DNA from: Bacillota bacterium
Lineage (GTDB): Bacteria; Bacillota; UBA4882; UBA8346
Assembly: GCA_023410535.1 (NCBI GenBank)
Contig: JAEYPR010000034.1
Location: 1 to 60,139 of the forward strand
Reading direction: 5' to 3'
DNA length: 60,139 nt
A program made the position numbers and the translations under genes. Below, piece by piece: positions 16,330-25,603 of the stretch. The notes under the pieces are model-generated. The model was not told the DNA's origin. It ran no database searches and saw only the letters and a list, made by a program, of their open reading frames with translations. The number at the start of each line of letters is the position of its first letter. Positions within the stretch are counted from its first letter, which is position 1.

Positions 16330-17076
16330 ATGAGTGATGGTTTTTCAGGAATCGATCGGGAGTTGGCCCAATTCCTAGCCGGTTGTATCATTGAGGCGTA
16401 TCAGCAATTTAGCACCGGCGGCGAGTTCGGCGTCCCTGCCGGTTACCGGATGTTGGGGCCGATCATGGATGGATCCGGGGAACAGACGAAGCTCTACGGT
16501 TATATGATTGAATCCGTTGCGGCAGTTTTGATCGTATTCCGCGGCACCCGGACCGTGGGGGAATGGTTAACCGACTTCGATATCCGGCAAGTTGAATTCC
16601 CCTATTTTGCCGCCGGCCGGACCCATTCCGGTTTTACGGAGTTATACGGTTTGTTGCGGCCCTCAATTCTGCGGGGGTTGCAGTTCTCACCCCATTGGAA
16701 AAGAGTCGTAGTCACCGGTCACAGCTTGGGCGGGGCATTGGCAACCCTGGCCGCGTTGGATATCATGGCGAATACGCTATATTACAATTTATCCATGTAT
16801 AACTTCGGCAGTCCCAAAGTGGGGGATCCCCAATTTGCAACTGTTTATGACCAAAAGGTCCAAAGGAGTTTTCGAATCGCCAATCTGTTTGATCCGGTCC
16901 CGAAGGTCCCGCCGGAACAGGCCACACTGCCGTTTTCCCATGAAGAAGTGACTTACCAGCATGTTAGTCGCACAGTTCATATTTTTGTCCATACTGGGAG
17001 TCTAATCCAAAATCATGATATTCGTACCTATCTACAAGGAATCAGCGGTGTTAAAAACAACAGTAACAAAAAATAG
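16330..17076 (+). CDS. Class 3 lipase family protein
   Basis: The 248-residue alpha/beta hydrolase of the fungal-type lipase (class 3) family has the oxyanion-side sequence VFRGTRTVGEWLTDFD (about 75-90), the nucleophile elbow VTGHSLGGALATLAAL (about 128-143) and NFGSPKVGDPQFATVYD (about 158-174) with LFDPVPKVPP carrying the acid. The catalytic His is probably in the final VHIFVHTGS or HDIRTY segment. No signal peptide is seen, so it is probably intracellular. ATG 16330 is eight bases after GGGAG at 16317-16321; ATG 16324 is also in frame. The substrate is unknown. Confidence 0.87.
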   Translation: MSDGFSGIDRELAQFLAGCIIEAYQQFSTGGEFGVPAGYRMLGPIMDGSGEQTKLYGYMIESVAAVLIVFRGTRTVGEWLTDFDIRQVEFPYFAAGRTHSGFTELYGLLRPSILRGLQFSPHWKRVVVTGHSLGGALATLAALDIMANTLYYNLSMYNFGSPKVGDPQFATVYDQKVQRSFRIANLFDPVPKVPPEQATLPFSHEEVTYQHVSRTVHIFVHTGSLIQNHDIRTYLQGISGVKNNSNKK

Positions 17077-17247
17077 CCGGAAAGCGCTGTAAATGAAATA
17101 ACGAGTTACCCGCCGGGGCGGGTAAGGAAATTACTACGGTTCGCCAGGTAATCTAGAAAAATTTTGTAATTCTGTATAATATGCTTCATTTGGTAACACA
17201 ATATAGTCAGGCAAGATTTAATTTCGTGTTAGGGAGTGAAGCGTAAT

Positions 17248-18285
17248 ATGAACAAACATGCTTTGGCTGTAGCAAAATCCGCAACAAAAACCATACCCAA
17301 GGTGAAACCCCGTTATACGGATGATGAGAATCAATTATTATTCGATTCGTGGTGGCATCCCCAAAGACGGCGGGAACTGGCGGGAAAATTGGGTCGGGCG
17401 ATGAGCGCCTTGCGCAGTCAGTTCTGCCGGCTGTTAAAAGAGAAGGGGATTTCGAACGAAGAATATTATGAAATTATGCAATCGCGGCATGCGGGAGACA
17501 CCGGTTCGCAAGCGCATAAGCGCAATCCCGAATCCAAAGCGGTTGATCGCATTATCTTGGAGACGTTCTGCAAACATCAGGCGTTGGGAAATTCCCGCAC
17601 CCAGGCTTGTTCGGAGTTGCAACAGATTATCGGTTCGAATTATTCGGAGGCCGCTTTGAAGTTGCGTTTTTACCGGCTGGTAAAAGTGATGGGATATCAT
17701 GATGAAGATTTACTCCGGATCGGCCGGCAATTCTTGGGATCCCGTCCGGAAAAACCGGCAACCGCCACCGAAACGCTCAACCGCAAAACGGCGCCAGTCG
17801 CTGCCGTCGAGCAGCCGGTCGCGATTCCGGAAGTCGAAAACATGCCCCTGGCGGTCAACCGTTCCGGAGATAATTCATTCTTTTATGCAATCTCCTCGTT
17901 GCCGGAAACGGTGCGCAACCAAGAGCAACGTTTGGTTAAACTGGAGGAGCTACAACGGCATCAACTGGATCTCCGCGGTTTTATCGAGCATCTGTTGGCG
18001 GTAGAACGGGATTTGAAACGGGAAGATAAATTGTTTGAGGAAATTCAACAACTGCAGACCATCAATGAGTCGTTGCAAGCGATGATGGAAAAGGAACGGG
18101 AAAAGCTAAAGAAACGGGAGACGGAGTTGGCGGAGGTTTATCAATTGCTCGAAAAAACCCTCTGCGACTTCATGAATCTCGAAAGTGTGTCGAAATTGGC
18201 CTCATTGGGCGATTTTATGCACCGGCTGGAGATTACCGTCGATCAGTTTGGTAATGTTCTAAAAAGCAAACGGGTTTTAATGTGA
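17248..18285 (+). CDS. Myb/SANT-like duplicated DNA-binding protein with C-terminal coiled coil
   Basis: I recognise no exact family for this 345-residue protein. Two consecutive helical units look homologous: the first runs from PRYTDDENQLLF to ALRSQFCRLLKEKG (about 22-70), the second from DRIILETFCKHQ to ALKLRFYRLVKVMG (about 93-147). Each ends with a similar acidic helix, SNEEYYEIM or HDEDLLRIG. This is the layout of a two-repeat Myb/SANT or RsfA-like DNA-binding region. A linker follows, then a strongly charged coiled coil (about 215-310). ATG 17248 is preferred over GTG 17236, which overlaps the AGGGAG site. It is monocistronic, with a strong hairpin downstream. A regulatory or chromosome-organising role is plausible. 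Confidence 0.55.
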   Translation: MNKHALAVAKSATKTIPKVKPRYTDDENQLLFDSWWHPQRRRELAGKLGRAMSALRSQFCRLLKEKGISNEEYYEIMQSRHAGDTGSQAHKRNPESKAVDRIILETFCKHQALGNSRTQACSELQQIIGSNYSEAALKLRFYRLVKVMGYHDEDLLRIGRQFLGSRPEKPATATETLNRKTAPVAAVEQPVAIPEVENMPLAVNRSGDNSFFYAISSLPETVRNQEQRLVKLEELQRHQLDLRGFIEHLLAVERDLKREDKLFEEIQQLQTINESLQAMMEKEREKLKKRETELAEVYQLLEKTLCDFMNLESVSKLASLGDFMHRLEITVDQFGNVLKSKRVLM

Positions 18286-18326
18286 CGGTGTGTTCACAGT
18301 AATTTTTCAAAACCTTATTTGAAAGA

Positions 18327-18368
18327 TTGGCCTACAATAGATCATTATTGTAGGCCAATTTCGATTTT
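18327..18368 (+). terminator. Long hairpin terminator
   Basis: A perfect 13-bp stem, TTGGCCTACAATA (18327-18339) with TATTGTAGGCCAA (18346-18358), is followed by TTTCGATTTT. The T-tract is interrupted, but the stem is strong. Confidence 0.75.
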
Positions 18369-18495
18369 CGAAGGTCTTCAATGGCTTGGGGCAAACGGTT
18401 TTTTGATAAATTAAGTTCTTGTAACAAAAGCGCGTTTATTTATAAAAATTCCGATGAATCCGACTAAAGCGTCTCAATCCTTCTTTTCCAAATAC

Positions 18496-18552
18496 TTGAC
18501 AGGGATGAAAGGTTTCACTATACTGGAAACTATGAAAACTGTTTTAGTTTCC
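18496..18552 (+). promoter_or_regulatory. tetR promoter with overlapping operator
   Basis: TTGACA (18496-18501) and TATACT (18519-18524) are 17 bp apart. Immediately after the -10 is a 28-bp inverted repeat (18525-18552) with arms GGAAACT and AGTTTCC. A repressor bound there would block transcription start, which points to autoregulation of the TetR gene. The rest of the 325-bp gap before 18610 holds only the upstream terminator. Confidence 0.75.
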
Positions 18553-18609
18553 TAACAATAATACCGGATCGCTTGCAGCGATCATAAATTTAAAAAGAGG
18601 CACATAGAC

Positions 18610-19203
18610 ATGATTGACGAGGATAAGCTGAAACAGGCTATAATTCAAAAAGCGATGGAACTTTTTTTTAAGTTCGGCTATTCCAACACCACAACCCAAC
18701 AGATCGCCGAGGAGCTTGAGATCAGCAAAAAAACTATCTATAAATACTTTCCCAGCAAGGAAAGTCTACTCGAAACAGTGATGGAACAAGAACATCAACA
18801 GATGGCCAGCAAACTCTCAGCTTTGGCGAATGACAGTTCATTGGATTTTGTGGAGAAAGCGACGCGGCTGTCTGAGGCGATGGTGATTGGCAGCGCAAAG
18901 TTAAGTCCCCAATTCATCAAAGACCTCCAGAAAGTGCGTTTTTCTTCCTGGAGTTGTCAGCAATACGACGAGCAGATCCTGGTTTATCTTGAAAAAATGG
19001 TGCGCCAAGGAATCGATCAGGGTTTGATCCGCAAGGATGTCAATATTGACCTGGTTTTGCTGATGGTGGCGTGTATCCAGGGCCAATTGAGCTTTGCGAT
19101 GCTTTCGCGAATTGGTTTGACCCTGACCGACGGCATTTCGGGGATTGTCCGGATCATGAATCAAGGAATTTTAACGGAGGAAGCCCGCCAACAATATGAA
19201 TAA
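18610..19203 (+). CDS. TetR-family transcriptional repressor
   Basis: The 197-residue regulator has the TetR helix-turn-helix at about 11-57: AIIQKAMELFFKFGYSNTTT, then QIAEELEISKKTIYKYFPSKESLL. The C-terminal ligand-binding part has no recognisable motif, as is usual. It lies directly upstream of an RND pump, and the pump's leader carries the same 28-bp operator architecture as its own promoter, so it most likely represses both and is relieved by a pump substrate. ATG 18610 follows AAAAAGAGG. Confidence 0.92.
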   Translation: MIDEDKLKQAIIQKAMELFFKFGYSNTTTQQIAEELEISKKTIYKYFPSKESLLETVMEQEHQQMASKLSALANDSSLDFVEKATRLSEAMVIGSAKLSPQFIKDLQKVRFSSWSCQQYDEQILVYLEKMVRQGIDQGLIRKDVNIDLVLLMVACIQGQLSFAMLSRIGLTLTDGISGIVRIMNQGILTEEARQQYE

Positions 19204-19276
19204 GCGCTTTAATAAGGGTTTGTAAAAAACGCGCCATAGTTTCAACCCCGATTTATTTTATTTTTTTTATTCCAAT

Positions 19277-19319
19277 GGAAACCGAAAAAACTTTTAGAGT
19301 TTCTCAAGTTTAATATGAT
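19277..19319 (+). promoter_or_regulatory. Operator and promoter of the RND pump operon
   Basis: A second 28-bp element (19277-19304) has arms GGAAAC and GTTTCT with an A-rich/T-rich centre, matching the element at 18525-18552 in length and arm sequence. A TATGAT (19314-19319) just downstream may be the -10; no good -35 stands out, possibly because it overlaps the operator. Confidence 0.65.
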
Positions 19320-19350
19320 ATTAACATAAGCGTCGAAAGGAGTCGTTCTA

Positions 19351-20409
19351 ATGAAGAAAAAGTTGTTTGGAGCAGCAATCGCCCTCATCGTGGTAGCGGT
19401 GATCCTGGTCACCTTGACCTTGATGACGAATAAAGCGAAAATGGCAGCGCAAAGCGATTCATTTACCTTAACCGCCTATCCGGTTTCGGTGTTGCAGCTC
19501 TCCCAACGCAACGTAACGGACCAATTTAGTCAGACCGGGGTCATCGCCGCCAATCGAGACGTGGAAGTGATCTCGGAGATTCAGGGGAAAGTGACCGCGG
19601 TTTATGTTCAGATCGGTGCGCCGGTCGCGGCGGGGTCGGTCATCGCCAAGGTTGACGACGAGTTGCCCAGGGCGAATTACTTGGCGTCCCAAGTCAGCTA
19701 TGAAAAGGCCCGGCGCGACTTGGAACGTTACGAATCGTTACGGCGTCAGGAGATTATTTCGGAGACAGAGTTGGAGGCGGTCCGGTTAAATTATAAAGCG
19801 GCGGAAGCGCAATACACCGCCGCCCGCCGTCAGTATACCAACTCAACCATTACGGCGCCGATCGGCGGCCAGATCAGCGCCAAAGCCATCGAAGTCGGGA
19901 CCATGGTGTTACCGGGCAGCAAAGTCGCGAACATCGTGGATATCACCCAGTTGAAGCTAAAGCTGAACTTAAGTGAGGTCGACGTCTTCCGAATTAAAGT
20001 CGGTGATCCGGTTACGATCACCACCGACGTTTATCCCGGGGTCCAATACGCGGGACGCGTGGCGACGATCAGCGCCAAGGGCGATGAAGCCCATACCTAT
20101 CCGGTGGAGATTGGGTTTGCCAACAACCGGCAGTATCCATTGAAAGCCAGTATGTTTGGAAAAGTATCATTTTTGTCCAAGGGTGAGGTGGACGCGTTGT
20201 TGATCCCCCGCGAAGCGGTGGTCGACAGCGTTCAAGATCCTGAAGTGTATGTTGTGAAAGACGGTGTGGCCCAATTGCGGCAGATCGTGATTGGCCGGGA
20301 GATCGGTTCGGAATTAACCGTGACCCAAGGTTTGACCGCCGGCGAGACAGTAGTGGTCAACGGTCAAAACAACCTGACCAACGGGGTGAAAGTAACGGTT
20401 ATAAAGTAG
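19351..20409 (+). CDS. RND efflux periplasmic-adaptor type subunit (membrane fusion protein)
   Basis: The 352-residue HlyD/AcrA-type adaptor is anchored by an N-terminal hydrophobic segment (about 5-27). The lipoyl halves are around GKVTAVYVQIGAPVAAGSVIAKVDD and STITAPIGGQISAKAIEVGTMV, separated by a short alpha hairpin (about 105-160). A beta-barrel domain and a C-terminal membrane-proximal domain ending NGVKVTVIK follow. ATG 19351 lies behind AAAGGAG. It pairs with the RND pump 69 bp downstream. No outer-membrane channel gene is present. Confidence 0.92.
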   Translation: MKKKLFGAAIALIVVAVILVTLTLMTNKAKMAAQSDSFTLTAYPVSVLQLSQRNVTDQFSQTGVIAANRDVEVISEIQGKVTAVYVQIGAPVAAGSVIAKVDDELPRANYLASQVSYEKARRDLERYESLRRQEIISETELEAVRLNYKAAEAQYTAARRQYTNSTITAPIGGQISAKAIEVGTMVLPGSKVANIVDITQLKLKLNLSEVDVFRIKVGDPVTITTDVYPGVQYAGRVATISAKGDEAHTYPVEIGFANNRQYPLKASMFGKVSFLSKGEVDALLIPREAVVDSVQDPEVYVVKDGVAQLRQIVIGREIGSELTVTQGLTAGETVVVNGQNNLTNGVKVTVIK

Positions 20410-20478
20410 TCGGTGTTAATATACTGATGGCTTGGGGAACCCTTTGGCCGTCAAATCTATTTCAAATCGAGGTGGTCG

Positions 20479-23400
20479 ATGATGACCCTGACCGAATTAG
20501 CGATCAAACGCCCGTCGCTGATCATTGTTGTTTTTATCGCCTTAAGCTTATTGGGTATTTTCGGGTACTCCCAGTTGAAATACGAATTGTTGCCGAAGAT
20601 CGACATTCCGGTGATTAGTATCATGACCACTTATCCCGGCGCCTCCGCAACCGAGGTCGAGTCCGGGGTGACCAAAAAACTGGAAGATGCGGTGTCGGCG
20701 TTGGATAAAGTGGATAAAGTCCACTCCACTTCGCAGGAGGGTGTCTCCATCGTGATCGTGGAGTTTCAGCAAGACGCCAATCTGGATTTTTCATTACAGG
20801 ATGCCCAACGCCGGATTAACCAGGTTTTGTCTGATTTGCCGAGCGGAGCCAAAACCCCGACCCTCTCCAAGATCTCCTTGAACGAGCAGCCAATCCTGCG
20901 GATCGGCGCGACCGCCAATTTGCCCGCGCGGGATTTTGCGCAGTTTCTCAAGGACGCGGTGCAACCGAAGCTGTCCCGGGTGGCCGGGGTCGGGCAGGTC
21001 GTATTGCTCGGCGAAACGGAACGGGAGATTAAGGTAAACGTCAATGCCCAAAAATTGCAGGGTTACGGGCTTTCCATCATTCAGGTCATGCAGATGGTGC
21101 AAGCCTCCAACCTGGATTTTCCGACCGGGAAGATCAAAGACCAAGACGGTCAGTTTGAAGTGCGGCTGGCGGGCAAATTCAACACCATTGCGGAGATTAA
21201 ACGGTTGATCATTGGCCGAACCCTGTTGGGCGGCGAGATTCGCCTGGCGGATGTGGCGGAGGTTCACGACGGAACGGCCGAAATCATCAATTTCAGCCGG
21301 ATTAACGGACAGGCGGCGGTGGTGATGCTGATTCAAAAACAATCGGACGCCAACGCGGTGGAAGTCAGCAAACAGGTGCGGGCCGCCCTTGCCAAGCTGG
21401 AACAGGATTATCAAGCGGAAGCGTTGCATTTTAATATTGCCCAAGATAGTTCCTTGTTTACGATTGATGCCGCCAATGCGGTGAAGGAGGATTTGGGAAT
21501 CGCCATCCTGCTGGTGGCGGCGGTGATGCTCGTTTTCCTGCATAGTCTGCGCAATTCGGTCATCGTGATGGTGGCGATCCCGGCTTCCCTGTTGTCCACG
21601 ATGATCGGGATGTGGGCGTTCGGCTATTCGTTAAATTTAATGACTTTGTTGGCGTTGTCGTTGGTTATCGGAATTTTGGTGGACGATTCGATTGTGGTTT
21701 TGGAAAATATCTATCGCCATCTCGAACACGGTGCCGATAAACGTTTGGCGGCGTTGCACGGCCGGAATGAGATCGGGTTTACCGCGCTCTCCATCACCAT
21801 GGTGGATGTGGTGGTCTTCGTTCCGCTGGCATTGGTCTCCGGAGTCATCGGCGGGATCATGCGCGAGTTTTCGGTCGTTGTGGTTCTCTCCACACTCATG
21901 AGTCTCTTTGTCTCGTTCACCGTAACGCCGCTGTTGGCATCGCGGTTCTCGCGGCTGGAGAATTTGGCGCAGGGGACGCTACTGGGACGGTTCGGGGTTT
22001 GGTTTGAAAGGCAGTACCAACGGTTGCTCCGAGTTTACCGGCAACTGTTGCACTGGAGTCTGGAGCATCGTTGGGTCATTATCGCGCTTTCATTGGCGGG
22101 GTTGATCGGAGCCTTCGCCTTGGTGCCGTTAGGATTTATCGGAGCGGAGTTTATGGGCCAGTCCGACCGGAGCGAGTTCGCCATTACCTTGGAATTGCCG
22201 CCCGGCGCCAAACTGGAGCAGACCAATGCGACCGCCCATCGCGTCGAAGCGCTGTTGACCCGCTACCCCGAGGTGCAAAAGGTCATTGTGAATGTCGGTG
22301 CTTCCAGCAGCGGATTTATCGGCATGTCTTCCAATAATATCGCCGAAGTGCATGTGGTGTTAACCCCCAAAGCGGAACGGGAGCGCAGCACCACTGCGAT
22401 CGGCCGGGCGGTCCAGCGGGAAGTGCTGCAGCAGCTGCCCGGAGTGACTTGCCGGGTCAATCTGATCTCGATCTGGGGCACGGCCGAAGGCGCTCCGATC
22501 GAACTGGTTGTCAGCGGCAACAGTTGGGATAAGGCTTACCAGGCGGCCCAACAGGTAGCCCGGGTAGTCAAAACGATCCGGGGAACGGCCGACGTCCGGC
22601 TCTCCTCGGAGGCCGGCAAGCCGGAGACCCGCGTGGAGATTGACCGCGAAAAAATGGCGGCATTGGGTTTGACCATCGCCGATATCGGCAATACCCTCCA
22701 GATTGGTTTGACCGGCGACGACAGTTCGACTTTCCGGGATCAAGACGGGACCGAGTATACCACCCGGGTGGTGCTGGATAGTTACAACCGGTCCCAAACT
22801 CAAGACGTCGCCAACTTGACTTTTCGCAACAGCAGCGGTCGGCCAGTGATGTTAAAACAGTTCGCCCGGGTCTATCAGACGTTGGGTCCGACTAAGTTGC
22901 AACGGATCGACCGTAGTTACTCCATCACGGTTTACTCACAAGCGGTCGGCCGGCCGAGCGGCACCATCGCCGAAGAGATCCACAAAGCGTTGCGCCATGA
23001 GAAGTTGCCTCCCGGCACCGATCTGGCTTTTCTGGGCGATATCGAGCAACAGGAGAACTCCTTTAACAGTTTGGGTTTGGCCATGCTCGCAGCGATCATC
23101 TTTGTCTATCTGATCATGGTGGCGTTATATGACTCGTTTCTCTATCCCTTTGTGGTGCTTTTCTCGGTGCCGCTGGCGATCATCGGAGCGCTGCTGGCGT
23201 TGGCGATGTCGCTGAATTCATTGAATATCTTTACCATCTTAGGGATGATCATGCAGATCGGACTGGTCAGCAAAAACGCCATCCTCCTGGTGGACTTCGC
23301 CAATAAAGCCCGCGCCGCAGGCAGCGGCACCAAGGATGCTTTGCTTGAAGCCGGCCAGGAACGGTTGCGGCCGATCTTGATGACCACCCTTACCATGATC

Positions 23401-23637
23401 CTGGGAATGTTGCCGATTGCGTTGTCCAGCGCCGCCGGGTCGGAGTTTAAGCAAGGCCTGGGATGGGCTTTGATCGGTGGACTTTCGGTTTCGATGGTGA
23501 TGACGCTGTTGCTGGTCCCCGTGGTTTATCTGCTGGTTGAACGATATTCGAGAAAAATCCGGGCGTTGGCCGGAAGGTTCCGGAAGCGTCCCGAGAATGG
23601 TCCATTGGTGGTTACGGATCAGGCGAAGCGGCTGTAA
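20479..23637 (+). CDS. RND-family multidrug efflux pump (AcrB/MdtB-like)
   Basis: The 1052-residue proton-driven exporter has the RND plan: one N-terminal span, a large extracytoplasmic loop, spans 2-6 near 340-550, a second loop and spans 8-12 near 860-1025. Hallmarks are the N-terminal ELAIKRPSLIIVVFIALSLLG (spanning residues about 5-25), the TM4 proton-relay pair in GILVDDSIVVLENIYRH, and SKNAILLVDFANKAR in TM10-11. ATG 20479 follows GAGGTGG. It is cotranscribed with the adaptor and probably repressed by the upstream TetR. Substrates could be drugs, lipids or other hydrophobics. Confidence 0.95.
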   Translation: MMTLTELAIKRPSLIIVVFIALSLLGIFGYSQLKYELLPKIDIPVISIMTTYPGASATEVESGVTKKLEDAVSALDKVDKVHSTSQEGVSIVIVEFQQDANLDFSLQDAQRRINQVLSDLPSGAKTPTLSKISLNEQPILRIGATANLPARDFAQFLKDAVQPKLSRVAGVGQVVLLGETEREIKVNVNAQKLQGYGLSIIQVMQMVQASNLDFPTGKIKDQDGQFEVRLAGKFNTIAEIKRLIIGRTLLGGEIRLADVAEVHDGTAEIINFSRINGQAAVVMLIQKQSDANAVEVSKQVRAALAKLEQDYQAEALHFNIAQDSSLFTIDAANAVKEDLGIAILLVAAVMLVFLHSLRNSVIVMVAIPASLLSTMIGMWAFGYSLNLMTLLALSLVIGILVDDSIVVLENIYRHLEHGADKRLAALHGRNEIGFTALSITMVDVVVFVPLALVSGVIGGIMREFSVVVVLSTLMSLFVSFTVTPLLASRFSRLENLAQGTLLGRFGVWFERQYQRLLRVYRQLLHWSLEHRWVIIALSLAGLIGAFALVPLGFIGAEFMGQSDRSEFAITLELPPGAKLEQTNATAHRVEALLTRYPEVQKVIVNVGASSSGFIGMSSNNIAEVHVVLTPKAERERSTTAIGRAVQREVLQQLPGVTCRVNLISIWGTAEGAPIELVVSGNSWDKAYQAAQQVARVVKTIRGTADVRLSSEAGKPETRVEIDREKMAALGLTIADIGNTLQIGLTGDDSSTFRDQDGTEYTTRVVLDSYNRSQTQDVANLTFRNSSGRPVMLKQFARVYQTLGPTKLQRIDRSYSITVYSQAVGRPSGTIAEEIHKALRHEKLPPGTDLAFLGDIEQQENSFNSLGLAMLAAIIFVYLIMVALYDSFLYPFVVLFSVPLAIIGALLALAMSLNSLNIFTILGMIMQIGLVSKNAILLVDFANKARAAGSGTKDALLEAGQERLRPILMTTLTMILGMLPIALSSAAGSEFKQGLGWALIGGLSVSMVMTLLLVPVVYLLVERYSRKIRALAGRFRKRPENGPLVVTDQAKRL

Positions 23638-23795
23638 ACCGATCCAACGACCGGAACGGCGCATTGGGGTACCGCAGCGAGGATTTTTGGCACTCAAAAA
23701 GCAAATTCCGCCACTTGGGAGAGCGGTTTTGGTGGCTGGAAATCAAATTTCGGTGCCGGAATTACTAATCAGGCTACCGGTTTTGAAGATTAAAC

Positions 23796-23826
23796 GACCG
23801 GAATTTGATATTCCGGTCATCGTTTT
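23796..23826 (+). terminator. Terminator of the RND operon
   Basis: GACCGGAAT (23796-23804) pairs with ATTCCGGTC (23810-23818) across TTGAT, followed by ATCGTTTTG. The remaining AT-rich 340 bp up to 24164 shows no gene I can support. Confidence 0.78.
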
Positions 23827-24164
23827 GTAGATGAATTGCTATAAATTTTCAAACTAATTTTTTCATTCTTAACATGGCTGGAAAGGTGAACGGTAGTATT
23901 TATTGCAATTTATGAATTAAACGAAAATATGGCGCCGCTCAAGGAATTAACAATATTTGTACGACAGATACAGAAATATGGGATTGAACAATATTTTCGA
24001 TTTTACCGGATTAGTGAAAGCAATAAAGGAAAATTTTAAAAGAACGCGAATAAATAGCAATGTAATCTTTTTGAAACATAATTTTAACATCACGAGTCAT
24101 TCTCCGAATTGCAACAGTGTGCCTTGCCGGATGAGGAATTATTGGTGGAGGAGCTGGTCAACAT

Positions 24165-24470
24165 ATGAGTTCGGAAGCGCTTCTAATGGAATTGCAGCAG
24201 AATGGATTCGAGTTTTCCCAATCGGAAACGGCGCTTTTCAAAAAAGATGAGGCCGAAATCAATGAGGAGGAACGGAAAATCCTCGAACATTTTGCGGTCA
24301 TTGCGGCGGCGGTCGCCGAGGTCCAGCAAGAGGGTTATGAATTAACCATTGAAGAGTTGATGATGTTAAAAAAGATGGCCTTGGGGCTGGTGATCAACGA
24401 CGAGGTACAAGGAATGTATCGCCGTAAGTTGCAAAATTTCCCCGACAGCCCGTTTGGGTTTATCAGTTAG
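24165..24470 (+). CDS. Small acidic protein of unknown function
   Basis: The 101-residue protein is not recognised. It is predicted helical and acidic, with two segments of similar rhythm, LLMELQQNGFEFSQSETALFKKDEAE (spanning about 5-30) and VQQEGYELTIEELMMLKKMA (about 52-71). Both contain a pattern of glutamine(s), then G-(F/Y)-E, then an acidic helix, suggesting an internal duplication. ATG 24165 lies 11-12 bases after GGTGGAGGAG. It sits alone between the RND terminator and a nitroreductase. No membrane span or signal peptide is visible. Confidence 0.6.
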   Translation: MSSEALLMELQQNGFEFSQSETALFKKDEAEINEEERKILEHFAVIAAAVAEVQQEGYELTIEELMMLKKMALGLVINDEVQGMYRRKLQNFPDSPFGFIS

Positions 24471-24677
24471 CGCGATTGACCGGTTGTAAAGCCGTCCGGT
24501 TTTAGTTGGCGATAGCTCCGGAACGATCGTTTCGTTACAGCTTGTTTACAAATTGTTCTTAGCAAGCGTTACCTTGTTATGCTATAATACATGAAAATCG
24601 GGGCAGTGGATCCTGGCGGAGCGTTTTGATAACAACGGCCGGAAATGTCCCCTATATTACATAACAAGGAGTTGACC

Positions 24678-25301
24678 ATGGAGCAGTCTCAAACATGTTT
24701 TTCACGCAATCAGACCTTGGCGACCATTGGGGAACGGCATAGCATTCGGCAGTTCACCGATACCCCGATCGCTGCTGAAGATATTCAAACGATTCTGCGG
24801 GCGGCCAACACGGCGCCTTCGGCCCATAATCAACAGTCTTGGCGGTTTATTGTTATTCAGGGCGAGAAAAAGAAGGAACTGGTCGATCTGGTCAATGGGA
24901 AAGCGGCTGAGTTTCCCAAGGCTTCTTCGGTTTTATTGCGGATGGCTTCACGTTCCATCGCCAGCGCGCCGGCGGTGATCGCCATTGCTAATACCGGCGA
25001 TCTGATCGAACATGGCACGCAACTATTTCAGATCGACTCCGACCTGTCCTATGATTTTTTCCGGACGATGGAGATTCAAAGTTCGGCGGCGGCGGTGCAA
25101 AACCTGTTGCTGGCAGCGACTTCGCTAGGGTTGGGAACTGTCTGGCTGGGAATTTTGTTCCTGCTCAAAGACGAGGTATTGCAACTTTTGGGCGAGCCGA
25201 AAGGCGAGTTTATGGCGGTCATTCCCGTCGGTTATCCAGCGCGGGATGCCAAGGGTCCGGCCAAACGGCCGTTGGAGACGATTGTGAAGTTCTTGGATTA
25301 A
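24678..25301 (+). CDS. Nitroreductase-family FMN enzyme
   Basis: The 207-residue flavoenzyme of the nitroreductase/FrhB-type fold uses FMN to transfer electrons from NAD(P)H to nitro compounds, quinones or similar acceptors. The N-terminal RHSIRQFTDTPI with the FMN phosphate contact residues, APSAHNQQSWRFIVI (about 50-64) and the C-terminal ATSLGLGTVWLGI with IPVGYPA are family hallmarks. ATG 24678 lies behind AAGGAG at 24667-24672. A second, shorter paralogue is at 43052. The physiological acceptor is unknown. Confidence 0.88.
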   Translation: MEQSQTCFSRNQTLATIGERHSIRQFTDTPIAAEDIQTILRAANTAPSAHNQQSWRFIVIQGEKKKELVDLVNGKAAEFPKASSVLLRMASRSIASAPAVIAIANTGDLIEHGTQLFQIDSDLSYDFFRTMEIQSSAAAVQNLLLAATSLGLGTVWLGILFLLKDEVLQLLGEPKGEFMAVIPVGYPARDAKGPAKRPLETIVKFLD

Positions 25302-25319
25302 AAATGAATAACATCAAGC

Positions 25320-25346
25320 ACCCGGAGCAATCCGGGTTATTTTTTT
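25320..25346 (+). terminator. Terminator after the nitroreductase
   Basis: ACCCGGA (25320-25326) and TCCGGGT (25331-25337) flank GCAA and are followed by ATTTTTTT. The remaining about 255 bp to 25603 holds no gene I can support. Confidence 0.88.
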
Positions 25347-25603
25347 GCGCGGTGAACCGCGCTGTAAAAATGGAACCATGATTTGCGCCGCTTAGGCAAC
25401 CGTGGATCTTTACTTTTTCGGAATTCCGTTGTTATTATGAAGAGGAAACCGCAGTCAAAAGTAGAATAATGGAAAGACTATCGATAGTTGGTACAGGGAG
25501 TATCCGAGACCGTTCCGGACTCGCGATATTGGCTGGTTGAGGAAATACCATATTTTCTTGGGGGAAAGTTTGGCATTCCCTGCAGTGGTAAGGAGGCCCA
25601 CCT

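Noticed and set aside
23957..24250. 97-codon frame overlapping the small acidic protein
   Set aside because: Composition is random-looking, no ribosome site; the 24165 frame has a GGAGGAG site and regular helical pattern.
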